A DNA stretch of 64,000 bases from Ammoniphilus sp. YIM 78166. Lineage in GTDB: Bacteria > Bacillota > Bacilli > Aneurinibacillales > RAOX-1. The stretch lies in the NCBI RefSeq assembly GCF_004522215.1, contig NZ_SDLR01000003.1, forward strand, positions 496,001 to 560,000, in the 5' to 3' direction. Both the position numbers and the translations under genes were made by a program. Shown one piece after another: positions 8,526-16,746 of the stretch. Within the stretch, counting starts at the first letter, position 1. Every line of letters begins with the position of its first letter. The notes below the pieces were generated by a model that searched no databases, was not told the DNA's origin, and worked only from the letters and a program-made list of their open reading frames with translations.

Positions 8526-9938
8526 ATGGTCGTAGGAGAATTTACAACGGAAATTGATGTCCTCGTCATCGGCGCGGGTCCAGGAGGGTACGTGGCGGCT
8601 ATACGTGCGGCTCAGCTCGGAAAGACCGTAGCGATTGTGGATAAAGACGAAGTGGGGGGAGTCTGCTTAAATCGTGGATGTATCCCTTCCAAAGCCCTCA
8701 TTTCTGCTGCTCACCAATACGAAAGCATGCACCATGCATCTGATTTGGGAATTCGTGCAGAGAACATTCAAGTGGACTTTGCTAAAGTTCAAGAATGGAA
8801 AAAGGGAGTTGTCAATAAGCTTACTGGCGGCGTTGGTTCCTTGCTTAAAGGCAATAAAGTACAGCGACTTAAAGGTGAAGTCATTTTCGTAAATGAAAAT
8901 GAACTTCGTGTGATTGATGGTTATGAAGTGAATCGCTATCGCTTCAATCACTGCATCATCGCAACGGGCTCTCGTCCAATTGAGTTGAAGGCTTTCCCTT
9001 ACGGCGGAAGAATTCTATCTTCTACTGAAGCTCTTGAGCTTGACCATATTCCAAAGAGTATGGTGGTTATCGGCGGCGGTTATATCGGAGTGGAGCTAGG
9101 TCAAACTTATGCTAAGTTCGGAACGCAAGTGACGATTCTTGAAGGATCGAACAGCATCTTGCCTGGTTTTGAGAAAGAAATGTCCCGATGGGTTGAACGT
9201 AACCTTAAGAAATTGGGTGTGGAAATTCATACGGAAGCTCTAGCTCAAAGCTCCGAGCAAACCGATGGAGAAGCGACTGTTACGTTCACCGTAAAGGGCG
9301 AAGAAAAGAAAGTAACTGCGGACTATGTATTAGTAACCGTAGGACGCCGTCCTAACACAGACGAACTCGGCTTAGAAGCCTTAAAGATGGAGATGACAGA
9401 TCGCGGTTTAATCAAGATCGATCATCAGTGTAAAACTAGTGTTCCTAACATCTACGCTATCGGTGATATCGTAGAAGGACCTGCTTTAGCTCATAAGGCT
9501 TCTTATGAAGGAAAAGTAGCAGCAGAAGTTATTGCTGGCTTGCCTAGCATCATTGACTACAAAGCGATTCCTGCCGTTGTCTTCTCTGATCCTGAAATCG
9601 CTAGTGTTGGTTTGAGTGAGACGGAAGCCAAGGAGCAAGGATATGAAGTCCTTGTTGGAAAATTCCCTTATGCAGCGAATGGTCGTGCTTTATCTATGAA
9701 CATCAGCGAAGGATTCGTAAAAATCCTTGGCGATAAAGAAACAGGATTAGTTCTTGGCGCTCAAATCGTGGGACCTGAAGCGAGCAACTTGATTGCAGAA
9801 GTGGGTCTAGCCATTGAGATGGGCACTACGCTTGAGGACCTGACGTTGACCATTCACGCTCATCCTACTTTAGGTGAAATCGTGATGGAAGCGGCTGAAG
9901 GCGCACTAGGCCACGCGATTCATCAAATTAATAAATAA
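8526..9938 (+). CDS. pdhD: dihydrolipoyl dehydrogenase (E3)
   Basis: A 470-aa flavoprotein disulfide reductase. It has the N-terminal FAD motif VIGAGPGGYVAA, redox pair Cys47/Cys52 in GGVCLNRGCIPSKA, the NAD-binding motif VVIGGGYIGVELG, a second FAD contact YAIGDIVEGPALAH, and the C-terminal HAHPTLGEIVMEA with the active His/Glu. Translation signals (GGAGG) lie inside the pdhC end, 3 bp upstream. It may also serve 2-oxoglutarate and branched-chain complexes. A strong terminator closes the operon. Confidence 0.97.
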   Translation: MVVGEFTTEIDVLVIGAGPGGYVAAIRAAQLGKTVAIVDKDEVGGVCLNRGCIPSKALISAAHQYESMHHASDLGIRAENIQVDFAKVQEWKKGVVNKLTGGVGSLLKGNKVQRLKGEVIFVNENELRVIDGYEVNRYRFNHCIIATGSRPIELKAFPYGGRILSSTEALELDHIPKSMVVIGGGYIGVELGQTYAKFGTQVTILEGSNSILPGFEKEMSRWVERNLKKLGVEIHTEALAQSSEQTDGEATVTFTVKGEEKKVTADYVLVTVGRRPNTDELGLEALKMEMTDRGLIKIDHQCKTSVPNIYAIGDIVEGPALAHKASYEGKVAAEVIAGLPSIIDYKAIPAVVFSDPEIASVGLSETEAKEQGYEVLVGKFPYAANGRALSMNISEGFVKILGDKETGLVLGAQIVGPEASNLIAEVGLAIEMGTTLEDLTLTIHAHPTLGEIVMEAAEGALGHAIHQINK

Positions 9939-9944
9939 GAACAA

Positions 9945-9993
9945 CAAAAAAGTCATTCCTAAGATTAATATCAAGGGAATGACTTTTTTAATT
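9945..9993. terminator. bidirectional terminator between pdhD and the YhfH gene
   Basis: AAAAAAGTCATTCC and GGGAATGACTTTTTT form a 14-15 bp stem. U-tracts are present in both directions, which suits the convergent genes. Confidence 0.9.
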
Positions 9994-10138
9994 AGTTATA
10001 AATAGCATAGTGTTGAAAATCGTTACAGTCTTCGCAAGTTGTTGTATAGCAATCAGCTTGCTCTGTCATAGAATTTCCACATTTTGTACAGGATTTAGCC
10101 GGTAGCATTTTGAAAAATTCAGACGTTTTTTGGATCAT
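9992..10138 (-). CDS. yhfH: YhfH family zinc-ribbon-like small protein (48 aa)
   Basis: A short ORF with a strong RBS (GGAGGG, 7 nt before the ATG on the minus strand). The product begins MIQKTSEFFKMLPAKSCTKC and continues with CxxC...C...CxxC cysteines (Cys17, 20, 30, 35, 38). The start, the FFKMLP-K-C pattern and the size agree with the YhfH family of Bacillales, which has no known role. It probably binds zinc. It uses the shared pdhD terminator. Confidence 0.8.
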   Translation of the reverse strand: MIQKTSEFFKMLPAKSCTKCGNSMTEQADCYTTTCEDCNDFQHYAIYN

Positions 10139-10404
10139 GTTGTTTCCCTCCAGTGATTTAAGTTATTGTTGTATGATGTACTTATAATGTACTATAACAG
10201 TGAAAAATAATAAAATGCTGTTTTGGGGGATTACGACCGCTTCTTGTCCCTAAATCTTGAATTTTCTCATTTTTCCTCTTGTTATCATACAAAAAATATT
10301 TTTCTTTAGTTGTTACAAAACAGTATCCCCTAGACGAAAAGGCTGTCACCGTCGGATTGGATTGTCACATATACATATAGAAAACCCTTGGTTGAGGTGA
10401 TCGT

Positions 10405-10902
10405 TTGAGAGAATATCTTCTCTACTGCACATATTGTGATGAATACAGCGCCTTAGGGCACTATGTGGAGAAGGAAGGACATTTCGAAGGGGAATATTCT
10501 TTACTCCACAACGAACGCATGCAAAGTGACGAGTTGCTTTGTCGGTTCCTGCTCTGTCATCTCGGGCATCACATCAAGGCGATTCCAAACCGAACTGATG
10601 AGTTCTCCGATATTTTGAAAAGCGCTAAGCGCTTCAAAGATGGTGAAATTGATAAGTATGTTGAAGAAGCGCTGCTCCGCAAGCAAGCGAAGGATAAAGA
10701 TATGGAAATGGATCGGGAATTAGGAAAGCTTCAGTTGAATGTGTTGTGTAAAATGCTGGAGGAAGAAGCCCAAGTGGTCGCCAAGCTGCCGACGGAAACC
10801 AAAGCTGAAGCCCAGTTCCTGTTGGGTAAGGAAGAGGGATTAAAGCGAGCCTTGATCCTGCTTCAGGATTTGATGGAGAAAACCAGAGCTTATTATAAAT
10901 AA
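10405..10902 (+). CDS. hypothetical protein with N-terminal Cys pair
   Basis: A 165-aa protein starting at TTG with GAGGTGA upstream. An N-terminal CTYCDEY and a later CRFLLCHLGHH provide possible metal ligands; the C-terminal 100 residues are helical and charged. It loosely resembles the convergent 132-aa protein at 13.3-13.7 kb, which also has Cys pairs followed by an LGH motif. No family recognised. It is monocistronic, with a terminator directly at its stop. Confidence 0.75.
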   Translation: MREYLLYCTYCDEYSALGHYVEKEGHFEGEYSLLHNERMQSDELLCRFLLCHLGHHIKAIPNRTDEFSDILKSAKRFKDGEIDKYVEEALLRKQAKDKDMEMDRELGKLQLNVLCKMLEEEAQVVAKLPTETKAEAQFLLGKEEGLKRALILLQDLMEKTRAYYK

Positions 10903-10930
10903 ACACTCGTCTCCTTGCGAGTGTTTTTCT
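10901..10930 (+). terminator. intrinsic terminator
   Basis: ACACTCG / CGAGTGT stem with loop TCTCCTTG, followed by TTTTTCTTCG. It begins at the stop codon of the preceding gene. Confidence 0.88.
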
Positions 10931-10984
10931 TCGTATCTGTGTTAAACTAATATATTATCTTGAAACAAAAAGGAGAGAAGCCGA

Positions 10985-11791
10985 ATGAAACGCTACATAC
11001 CCAACACCCAAGGACTGCGAATTCATCATGTGGAGCATCACCATAGTGAGGACCAGCTCTTTATTTTAGCTCATGGATTTACAGGGAGTCTCGATTCTCA
11101 TGTTATTGCTTCTTTTCGGCAGTTTTTGAATGGAGCCGGCCTTTCCAATGTATCGATCGACTTTACCAACAACTTAAATGGATCTGACGGACAATTTGCG
11201 AACCATACCATTTCGGGGGAAGTCGATGATCTTAAGGTCATTTACGATGCCTACCGGGATCGTTATCAAAAGGTGTACCTAATCGGACATAGCATGGGAT
11301 GTACCGTAGCCTCCCAGTTTGCCCTAAAGCATGAGGTGGATGGCTTGCTTTTAGTGGCGCCACCCTTCTCCATTAGAGAGATTATTTTGGGGATTGCTCA
11401 AGCTACCTTTGGCAATGTGAATGCGGCCCTGGCCAAATGGGAGAGGGACCGGATGTTTCCGATCTATAAGGAAAGGGATCAAAAGCATTACCCGCTTTCC
11501 TACGAGTTTTACCGAGATCTCAATCAGATTGATCCAAATGCCTTTCAACGGATTACGTCTCCTTCCGCTATCATCTATTCCCTGGCAGATCCTGTGGTTC
11601 CGCCCGCCCAATCGGAGCAGCTATTTCATAATCTGGGAACGGATCATAAGAAATTATTCCAAATTGAAGCCGCTCCGCATTCCTTTGATACTCCAGGGGC
11701 CACTCAAGCGCTGTTGGAAGCTGGGGAACAAGCGATTGAATTTTTAGGCGCCATAGAGAACGTGCGTTTGCATAAACCAAGCAGAACATGA
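10985..11791 (+). CDS. alpha/beta hydrolase
   Basis: A 268-aa cytosolic hydrolase fold with oxyanion segment LAHGFTGSLDSH, nucleophile elbow GHSMGC, acid segment SLADPVVPP and a catalytic His in APHSFDTPG. The substrate cannot be told from sequence; the short cap suggests a small ester or acylglycerol. RBS AAAGGAGAG precedes the ATG. It is followed 39 bp later by a YolD-like gene, so the two may share a transcript. Confidence 0.88.
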   Translation: MKRYIPNTQGLRIHHVEHHHSEDQLFILAHGFTGSLDSHVIASFRQFLNGAGLSNVSIDFTNNLNGSDGQFANHTISGEVDDLKVIYDAYRDRYQKVYLIGHSMGCTVASQFALKHEVDGLLLVAPPFSIREIILGIAQATFGNVNAALAKWERDRMFPIYKERDQKHYPLSYEFYRDLNQIDPNAFQRITSPSAIIYSLADPVVPPAQSEQLFHNLGTDHKKLFQIEAAPHSFDTPGATQALLEAGEQAIEFLGAIENVRLHKPSRT

Positions 11792-11830
11792 TAAAATAGA
11801 AAAAGGAACAAATGTTTGGTGGAGGAGCGT

Positions 11831-12166
11831 ATGCCTATGATTCGCGATAGAGGCAATATCAAGTGGTCGACGATGATGCTGCCCGAGCATCGTCAGCTTC
11901 TGCAAGAGTTAGAACACTCTCAAGACGAACAAGAGTGTCCTGAGCCAAGCGAAGACAAGTGGGAAGAGCTGCAGCTGGTCATCGGAGAAGCCATAGAAAC
12001 AAGGAAAGAAGTGACGTTAAAGTACTTTGCGAACAAACGATTTCATCGGTTAACGGGACAAATTCAAAAGTATGACCCCATTGGTCGCTTATTCTCCATT
12101 GTAAGTAGGGAAGGCACCATTGAACGGGTTTCATTTGCTGCGATCATTGACGCCGCTATGGAATAA
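11831..12166 (+). CDS. YolD-like family protein
   Basis: A 111-aa protein. The start was moved to the ATG with GGAGGAG 4 nt upstream. It has the family layout: N-terminal MIRDRGNIKWSTMMLPEH, a helical middle, and a C-terminal small beta domain (VTLKYFANKRFHRLTGQIQ ... FSIVSREGTIERVSFAAIIDA). YolD proteins often accompany UvrX-type Y-family polymerases. None is next to it here, though nfo lies two genes downstream. Role uncertain. Confidence 0.82.
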   Translation: MPMIRDRGNIKWSTMMLPEHRQLLQELEHSQDEQECPEPSEDKWEELQLVIGEAIETRKEVTLKYFANKRFHRLTGQIQKYDPIGRLFSIVSREGTIERVSFAAIIDAAME

Positions 12167-12224
12167 AGTCTCCTCTAATTTGCCATACTGGAAAAATGAA
12201 AGCTGCTAGAGGAGGAGGTAGAGC

Positions 12225-12395
12225 ATGAATCTATTGGCCTGGATTGGTGTTATCTTTGTTGCCCATATCGCTCTTTATTTCGCTCTAGGTACAGAAAACT
12301 GGATCAGCACAGCTACGCTGGCTACCTTGGTTTGGGCTGCAGCCCTTTACGGGATCCGTTTTTTCATTCGCCAAAGGCAAAGAGAACGAACATAA
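12225..12395 (+). CDS. small two-helix membrane protein (56 aa)
   Basis: A short ORF with a very strong RBS (GGAGGAGG, 6 nt spacing). It has two hydrophobic helices (about residues 3-22 and 29-46) and a basic tail RFFIRQRQRERT, so it is probably a bitopic or hairpin membrane peptide with the tail inside. A terminator follows immediately. Family unknown. Confidence 0.72.
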   Translation: MNLLAWIGVIFVAHIALYFALGTENWISTATLATLVWAAALYGIRFFIRQRQRERT

Positions 12396-12396
12396 G

Positions 12397-12440
12397 AGAA
12401 AACTTGCTGCTTGGCTTAAGGCCAAGTTTTCTTTATTATT
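12397..12440 (+). terminator. intrinsic terminator
   Basis: AGAAAACTTG / CAAGTTTTCT 10-bp stem with a long loop that can itself pair (TTGGC/GCCAA), followed by TTATTATT. Confidence 0.8.
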
Positions 12441-12451
12441 AGGGGGTCATT

Positions 12452-13288
12452 ATGAAATTGGGAAGCCACGTCAGCATACGTCATGGCTATAAAGCAGCCG
12501 CTCAAACCGCTGTTCGGAACGGAGCAGAGGCCTATCAGTACTTTCCCAAGAATCCGCGAAGTCTCTCAGTGAAGACCTTTGATCAAAAGGATGCCGAGCA
12601 GTGCGCCGCTTTCTGCAAAGAAAACGGAATTCTTTCCATTGCCCACGCACCGTACCCCGTCAATCTTTCGTTGGAGGGGGAGGAGATGCGACAAGCACTT
12701 CAGCTTTCACTTGCTAATGACATGGAAATTGCCCAAGCCTGTGGCTCTGTAGGGCTAGTGGTGCACTTCGGGAAGTACAAAGGGCACGATCCTCTTGAAG
12801 GCTATAAGCTGATGATAGATATGTTAAACCGACTGCTAGTAGATTGGGAGGGTGATCTGCTTCTGTTAATTGAGAACAATGCGGGACAAGGAGGGCGGAT
12901 GGGGATCACGTTGGAAGAACTTGTCCAAGTGCGAAAGCTATCCAGTTATCCCGAAAAGATTGGATTTTGTCTTGACACCTGCCATGCTTTTGCTAGCGGG
13001 TTATGGAACGGTTCAAATTGGTCTGAAGTCGAGTCCCATGGGAAAGATTTAGAATATTTTAAGCACCTTAAAGCTATTCATCTAAACGATTCCGCCTATG
13101 GGTACGCCTCGTTTCGCGATCGTCATGCCAACGTAGGAAAAGGAAAAATTGGGATGGAAGGCATGGCTCAGTTTCTGCAATCTTCTGTGATTCAAGGGTT
13201 GCCGGTCGTTCTTGAAACGCCGGATTCGGCCGGGTATTCGCATCCAGACGAAATCCGCTTTATCCGCGAAGCTCTCTTGAAAGATTAA
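12452..13288 (+). CDS. nfo: endonuclease IV (deoxyribonuclease IV, AP endonuclease)
   Basis: A 278-aa TIM-barrel base-excision-repair enzyme that cuts 5' of abasic sites using a three-zinc centre. Family motifs are visible: GSHVSI at the N-terminus, YQYFPKNPRS, IAHAPYPVNL, IENNAGQG (metal Glu), GFCLDTCHAFASG, HLNDS and RDRHANVGKGKIG, and a final VLETPD. RBS AGGGGGT precedes the ATG. Its end overlaps by 4 bp the stop of the convergent downstream gene. Confidence 0.93.
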   Translation: MKLGSHVSIRHGYKAAAQTAVRNGAEAYQYFPKNPRSLSVKTFDQKDAEQCAAFCKENGILSIAHAPYPVNLSLEGEEMRQALQLSLANDMEIAQACGSVGLVVHFGKYKGHDPLEGYKLMIDMLNRLLVDWEGDLLLLIENNAGQGGRMGITLEELVQVRKLSSYPEKIGFCLDTCHAFASGLWNGSNWSEVESHGKDLEYFKHLKAIHLNDSAYGYASFRDRHANVGKGKIGMEGMAQFLQSSVIQGLPVVLETPDSAGYSHPDEIRFIREALLKD

Positions 13289-13683
13289 GATTCGATCTTA
13301 GATTTATTTTTATTGTTCAATGCCACTAACCGCTTCAGGATGTCTTCCTTCCATTCGGGATCCTCTGCCGACTGCGCCAGGGAGTAAAGCTCAAGGGCGT
13401 GGTCGATATGATGTTTCACCACCTCGTTCATGCGTAAGAACTCGACGTGATTCCTCAGATCATACAACTCTTGCTTTTTTACATATGGCTTCAGATCCAC
13501 TTCTCCTGCACGATCACCGCGTGCAAAATCCTTCAGAAGCTCGAACTCCAACTCCACATCCGGATGGATGGTGATTTGCTCACAAGCTAAGCAAAAAAGG
13601 ACGGGTACATTCGTCATCACCGTGTGCCCAAGGTGAAGCTGAGCAATCGTCAGCAGCATATCTTTTCCACAGCAAAAATTCAT
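13285..13683 (-). CDS. hypothetical protein with Cys pairs
   Basis: A 132-aa protein with MNFCCGKDML at the N-terminus and CLACEQ near residue 31, which could form one metal site. The remainder is charged and helical, with a KKQELYDLRNHVEFLRM coiled segment. RBS GGAGGTT or CTGGAGAT is suggested by the minus-strand sequence upstream. Convergent with nfo. No family identified. Confidence 0.75.
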   Translation of the reverse strand: MNFCCGKDMLLTIAQLHLGHTVMTNVPVLFCLACEQITIHPDVELEFELLKDFARGDRAGEVDLKPYVKKQELYDLRNHVEFLRMNEVVKHHIDHALELYSLAQSAEDPEWKEDILKRLVALNNKNKSKIES

Positions 13684-13751
13684 CTCCAGTAACCTCCATT
13701 TTATTTTCTCTATTCTACCACAATACAGGGAAGCTATGCAGTTTGCGATTA

Positions 13752-13760
13752 TGATATAAT
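13752..13760 (+). promoter_or_regulatory. extended -10 promoter
   Basis: TGATATAAT matches the extended -10 TGnTATAAT exactly, 25 bp upstream of the 51-aa ORF. No good -35 is seen, as expected for this promoter type. Confidence 0.6.
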
Positions 13761-13784
13761 ATCTCGTGGAAGGAGTCGTGAGAG

Positions 13785-13940
13785 ATGAAGTATGTTATTT
13801 TATCTTTGATTATATCTGCATATGGAGGAGCCTTTCTGATTGCAATCATTCAGCTTGCACGCGGCCGTTTTAAGGTGGATTATGACCAAATGGCCCAAGA
13901 TGCCATGCAAAAATACTTGAAAGATAAACAAAAAGGGTAA
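13785..13940 (+). CDS. small single-pass membrane protein (51 aa)
   Basis: RBS AAGGAG lies upstream (spacing about 10). One N-terminal helix (MKYVILSLIISAYGGAFLIA...) is followed by a basic and then charged tail ending KYLKDKQKG. Its stop overlaps the next start (TAATG), so it is translationally coupled to the YpsA gene. Function unknown. Confidence 0.72.
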   Translation: MKYVILSLIISAYGGAFLIAIIQLARGRFKVDYDQMAQDAMQKYLKDKQKG

Positions 13941-14488
13941 TGAAAACCGTTGTTCTAACAGGACATAGAAAGCACGAAATTGGCTTATGGGGAGAAAAGC
14001 ACCCCGCCTTTCCTTATATAAAGGAAGCGTATCGGCGCAAGATGGTTGAGGCTATAGAATTGGGTGTGGAGTGGTTCTTATGCAGTGCAACGCAAGGCTT
14101 GGAGCTCTATAGCGCCCAGTGGATGATCGAACTGCGTAAGGACTACCCTCAGGCAAAGCTCGCCATTCTATTGCCTTTTTATAACCAAGAAAAGAACTGG
14201 AAAGAAGATGCTCAGGAACAATACCAGAGAGTTTTGGCGCAAGCGGATTATATGGACTACATTTCCAAACGAGAGTATGTACAGCCTTGGCAGCTATCTC
14301 AAAAAAATCAGTACATGATTGAGAAAAGCGATGGTCTGATTACGTTTTTTAATGGTGTCGAACGTACGCATCCTTGGTATTACGTGGTTGAAGGACAGAA
14401 AAAGCAAGCAAGACAAGCCTATGAGCTTTGGGTGATGACCCCTGAGGAACTGCAGTACTTAGTGGATGAAATGAACCAGGAATGGTAG
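13940..14488 (+). CDS. ypsA: DUF1273 / SLOG-fold protein (YpsA family)
   Basis: A 182-aa Rossmann-like protein with N-terminal VVLTGHRKHEIGLWG, a glycine loop SATQGLELYSA, FYNQEKNWKEDAQEQYQRVL and KNQYMIEKSDGLITFF, all typical of YpsA/DUF1273. SLOG proteins are proposed nucleotide-ligand sensors, and B. subtilis YpsA has been linked to cell division. It is coupled by a TAATG overlap to the small membrane protein upstream, which is therefore a candidate partner. Confidence 0.87.
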   Translation: MKTVVLTGHRKHEIGLWGEKHPAFPYIKEAYRRKMVEAIELGVEWFLCSATQGLELYSAQWMIELRKDYPQAKLAILLPFYNQEKNWKEDAQEQYQRVLAQADYMDYISKREYVQPWQLSQKNQYMIEKSDGLITFFNGVERTHPWYYVVEGQKKQARQAYELWVMTPEELQYLVDEMNQEW

Positions 14489-14495
14489 CAAAAAA

Positions 14496-14522
14496 GAAAA
14501 ATCCCCCCATTATCCGGGGGGA
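14496..14522 (-). terminator. intrinsic terminator of the DUF1292 gene
   Basis: TCCCCCC / GGGGGGA 7-bp G/C stem with a 7-nt loop. Read on the minus strand it is followed by ATTTTTCTTTTTTG. Confidence 0.88.
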
Positions 14523-14527
14523 CTGGA

Positions 14528-14824
14528 TTATCCGTGATTGTGCTCTGGATCGTCGCAGTGCTCTTCATCCATCGCGGATTCAAAGGCTTGCGCTACCTTT
14601 TCGAACTCTTCGTCGCTTTCAATCGCTCCAAGTTCACCGTCGGCATCAATACGAAGGAAAAAGACATCGATATCTTCTTCATCGTTTTCTTCAATTTCTT
14701 GAACAAAGCTTACTGCAATATAGTTGGAGCCTTCAATCTCCATCATACCCAATACTTCAACTTCTTGCTCCTCGTTGTTTTCGTCAACAAGCGTGAAAAT
14801 CTCTCCTACCTCGATTGGTTCCAT
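14528..14824 (-). CDS. DUF1292 family protein (YrzB-like)
   Basis: A 98-aa very acidic protein. The start was moved to the ATG with AAGGGG upstream, giving MEPIEVGEIFTLVDENNEEQEVEVLG. The beta-rich core and the DIDVFFLRIDADGELGAIESDEEFEKV segment match DUF1292, usually found next to yrrK/yrzL. Here it stands alone, with a His/Asp-rich tail (EEHCDDPEHNHG) that might bind metal. Function unknown. Confidence 0.82.
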   Translation of the reverse strand: MEPIEVGEIFTLVDENNEEQEVEVLGMMEIEGSNYIAVSFVQEIEENDEEDIDVFFLRIDADGELGAIESDEEFEKVAQAFESAMDEEHCDDPEHNHG

Positions 14825-14994
14825 GATAATTCCCCTTTCCATTCCTTACCATCTTGGGTAAGGTTATTAATAGTATATCTTATCATTACCAATCTTCCCA
14901 AGGGCAAATTCATTTAATACATAAAAAATTTACAGATCTGCAAAAAACGACACAACAATCTAGGCATCAAAGGAAAAGAGGGGGACTTTTAGTT

Positions 14995-15693
14995 TTGACT
15001 AAGAAAGTTCATGTTTATTTATGGGGAATATTTATTGTACTATGTGGACTCGTGATAGGAGGCTGTTCGCCTCACCTAGACGGCCCTGAGCGTCCTTCAA
15101 ACGCTGAACAGGCGATCGTAAAAAGGGTAGTAGATGGGGATACCTTTGTTTTAGATGACGGACGAAGAGTACGCATGATTGGGATTAATACACCCGAATC
15201 GGTGGACCCCCGTCGCCCCGTTGAATTTTACGGGAAAGAAGCAAGCCTCTTTACAAAAAAGTTACTGGAAGGCAATCCGGTATACCTAGAGTGGGGAAGA
15301 ACGCCAAAGGATCGATATGATCGCTGGTTGGCCTGGGTATGGTTGCCTGATGGCACCTTTGTCAATGGACACCTGGTGGCCGAAGGCTATGCTCAAGTCT
15401 ATACGTTTAAAGACAATCCTGACCACGCCGATTACCTGCTCGAACTTCAAAGACAGGCGAGAGAAGCGGGTCGTGGTCTGTGGAGTCAATCTCCTCCTGA
15501 GGAAGCGGAGGTAAAGGAAAGTGCGGCAGGAGAAAAGTTTGTTGCCTCCAAAAATTCTCAGGTTTACCACGAGGTGGGGTGCCCTGGGGCAAAAGCGATT
15601 GAAAAACATAACGAGGTCCTATTTGATTCAGAAGAGGAAGCGATCGCAAGCGGGCGAAGAATGTGTAAAGTCACTGGATGTACAAAGGGATAG
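14995..15693 (+). CDS. thermonuclease-family lipoprotein with C-terminal Ada-like zinc domain
   Basis: TTG start with AAGAGGGGG about 10 nt upstream; the longer frame upstream lacks an RBS. The 232-aa product has a signal peptide ending in the lipobox VIGGC. An SNase domain follows: VVDGDTFVLDDGRRVRMIGINTPES with active-site Asp/Arg, then WGRTPKDRYDRWLAWV and GYAQVYTF. The end, FVASKNSQVYHEVGCPGAKAI ... FDSEEEAIASGRRMCKVTGC, is the Ada-type metal-binding module often attached to such nucleases. It probably degrades extracellular nucleic acid while tethered to the membrane. Confidence 0.9.
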   Translation: MTKKVHVYLWGIFIVLCGLVIGGCSPHLDGPERPSNAEQAIVKRVVDGDTFVLDDGRRVRMIGINTPESVDPRRPVEFYGKEASLFTKKLLEGNPVYLEWGRTPKDRYDRWLAWVWLPDGTFVNGHLVAEGYAQVYTFKDNPDHADYLLELQRQAREAGRGLWSQSPPEEAEVKESAAGEKFVASKNSQVYHEVGCPGAKAIEKHNEVLFDSEEEAIASGRRMCKVTGCTKG

Positions 15694-15706
15694 GAAGGAT
15701 TCCTCT

Positions 15707-15756
15707 AGAATCTTGTCGAATTACCTTTTAGGTAAAGAAACAGGATTCTTTTTTTT
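15707..15756 (+). terminator. intrinsic terminator
   Basis: AGAATCTTG / CAGGATTCT stem (one G-U) enclosing a smaller TTACC/GGTAA hairpin, followed by eight Ts. Confidence 0.85.
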
Positions 15757-15769
15757 GAGGTAAAACTTG

Positions 15770-16588
15770 ATGAAAAAACTTTCGATTACTACGATAGCCC
15801 TCCTGATAGGATTCTTTTTATTTCAGGAAACAACGGTCAGTCCCGTTGTAAAGATACAAGCCCAGACAGCGGCAGAAACGGCTCAACAAGCCACGCAGAA
15901 GCTTCTGGGGGTGGCTTCAGCACCCTCTCTCACTGCATCAGCGGTACTGGCCCAGCGTCCGCCAGCTGCGCTATTAGAGGCCCCTGCCGTTCGTCAGCTG
16001 CCCGAGCTGTATAATGGCTGTGAGGTATCCAGCTTAGCGATGCTGCTGGCGGCGGCTGGCCACTCCGTAGATAAAATGGAGCTCTCTGATCGGCTCGTGA
16101 AAGATCCTACACCATACATTGGAAAATCCCTGCAACAGATCCAGCAGTGGGGAGACCCGAACCTCGGATTTGTAGGAGATATCACGGGTAAGAAGAAGGG
16201 ATACGGAGTTTACAATGGCCCTTTATTCGACTTGCTCGTGACCTATGTCTCAGAAGGAGCTGAGAATCTAACTGGGAAGAATTTCGACACCCTAGAATGG
16301 GTGCTAAGCCAAGGCCATCCCATCGTAGTCTGGACTACGGTGTCCTTTCAGCCTACGGATCGTTGGGTCACGTGGAAAAACAACGATCAGGAGATACGTG
16401 CCACTTTTCAGATGCACGCCGTACTCTTAGTGGGCTATGACGACCAGCATGTCTACATTAACGATCCCTTAACAGGCTCCAAGGGACAAAAGCTGAATAA
16501 ATCCGCATTTATCAAAAGCTGGGAACAGCTCGGCAAGCAAGCTATTACCATTATGGAGGAGCATCCGCATTGGTATGTGTTGAGGTAG
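15770..16588 (+). CDS. secreted C39-like cysteine peptidase family protein
   Basis: A 272-aa exported protein with an N-terminal signal or anchor helix (KKLSITTIALLIGFFLF) and an Ala/Gln-rich linker. The peptidase-C39-like domain runs from about residue 80: LPELYNGCEVSSLAMLLAAAG holds the nucleophile Cys, MHAVLLVGYDDQHVYINDPL the catalytic His and Asp. This is the Bacillales C39_2 type, not bound to an ABC exporter. GAGG is 9 nt before the ATG; a TTG one codon upstream is less likely. A hairpin terminator follows. Confidence 0.85.
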   Translation: MKKLSITTIALLIGFFLFQETTVSPVVKIQAQTAAETAQQATQKLLGVASAPSLTASAVLAQRPPAALLEAPAVRQLPELYNGCEVSSLAMLLAAAGHSVDKMELSDRLVKDPTPYIGKSLQQIQQWGDPNLGFVGDITGKKKGYGVYNGPLFDLLVTYVSEGAENLTGKNFDTLEWVLSQGHPIVVWTTVSFQPTDRWVTWKNNDQEIRATFQMHAVLLVGYDDQHVYINDPLTGSKGQKLNKSAFIKSWEQLGKQAITIMEEHPHWYVLR

Positions 16589-16603
16589 CCAAGTGAGAGG
16601 ATA

Positions 16604-16637
16604 AGGTGCTCAAGAGATGAGCACCTCACTTCGTTTT
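16604..16637 (+). terminator. intrinsic terminator
   Basis: Perfect 9-bp stem AGGTGCTCA / TGAGCACCT with a 5-nt loop, then CACTTCGTTTTTTC. The next 100 bp (to 16746) hold no gene, only AT-rich DNA and one TTTGGTCACAAA word like those of the dispersed repeat. Confidence 0.85.
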
Positions 16638-16746
16638 TTCGAGATTTTGGCTGATTTTAGCCTGGTTTTTAAAAGAGCGGTCCAAACCTTGTAATTCACG
16701 CCATTTGGTCACAAACCAAGTCACTCATTCCTCACCTCAAACCCAT

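Noticed and set aside
14482..14917. + strand frames (104 and 127 codons) opposite the DUF1292 gene
   Set aside because: They are antisense shadows of a well-supported gene and begin in or around its terminator.
16640..16746. Remnant of the GTGAGCAAA array (TTTGGTCACAAA)
   Set aside because: Only a single word, with no second one at a 20-21 bp multiple that could be trusted.
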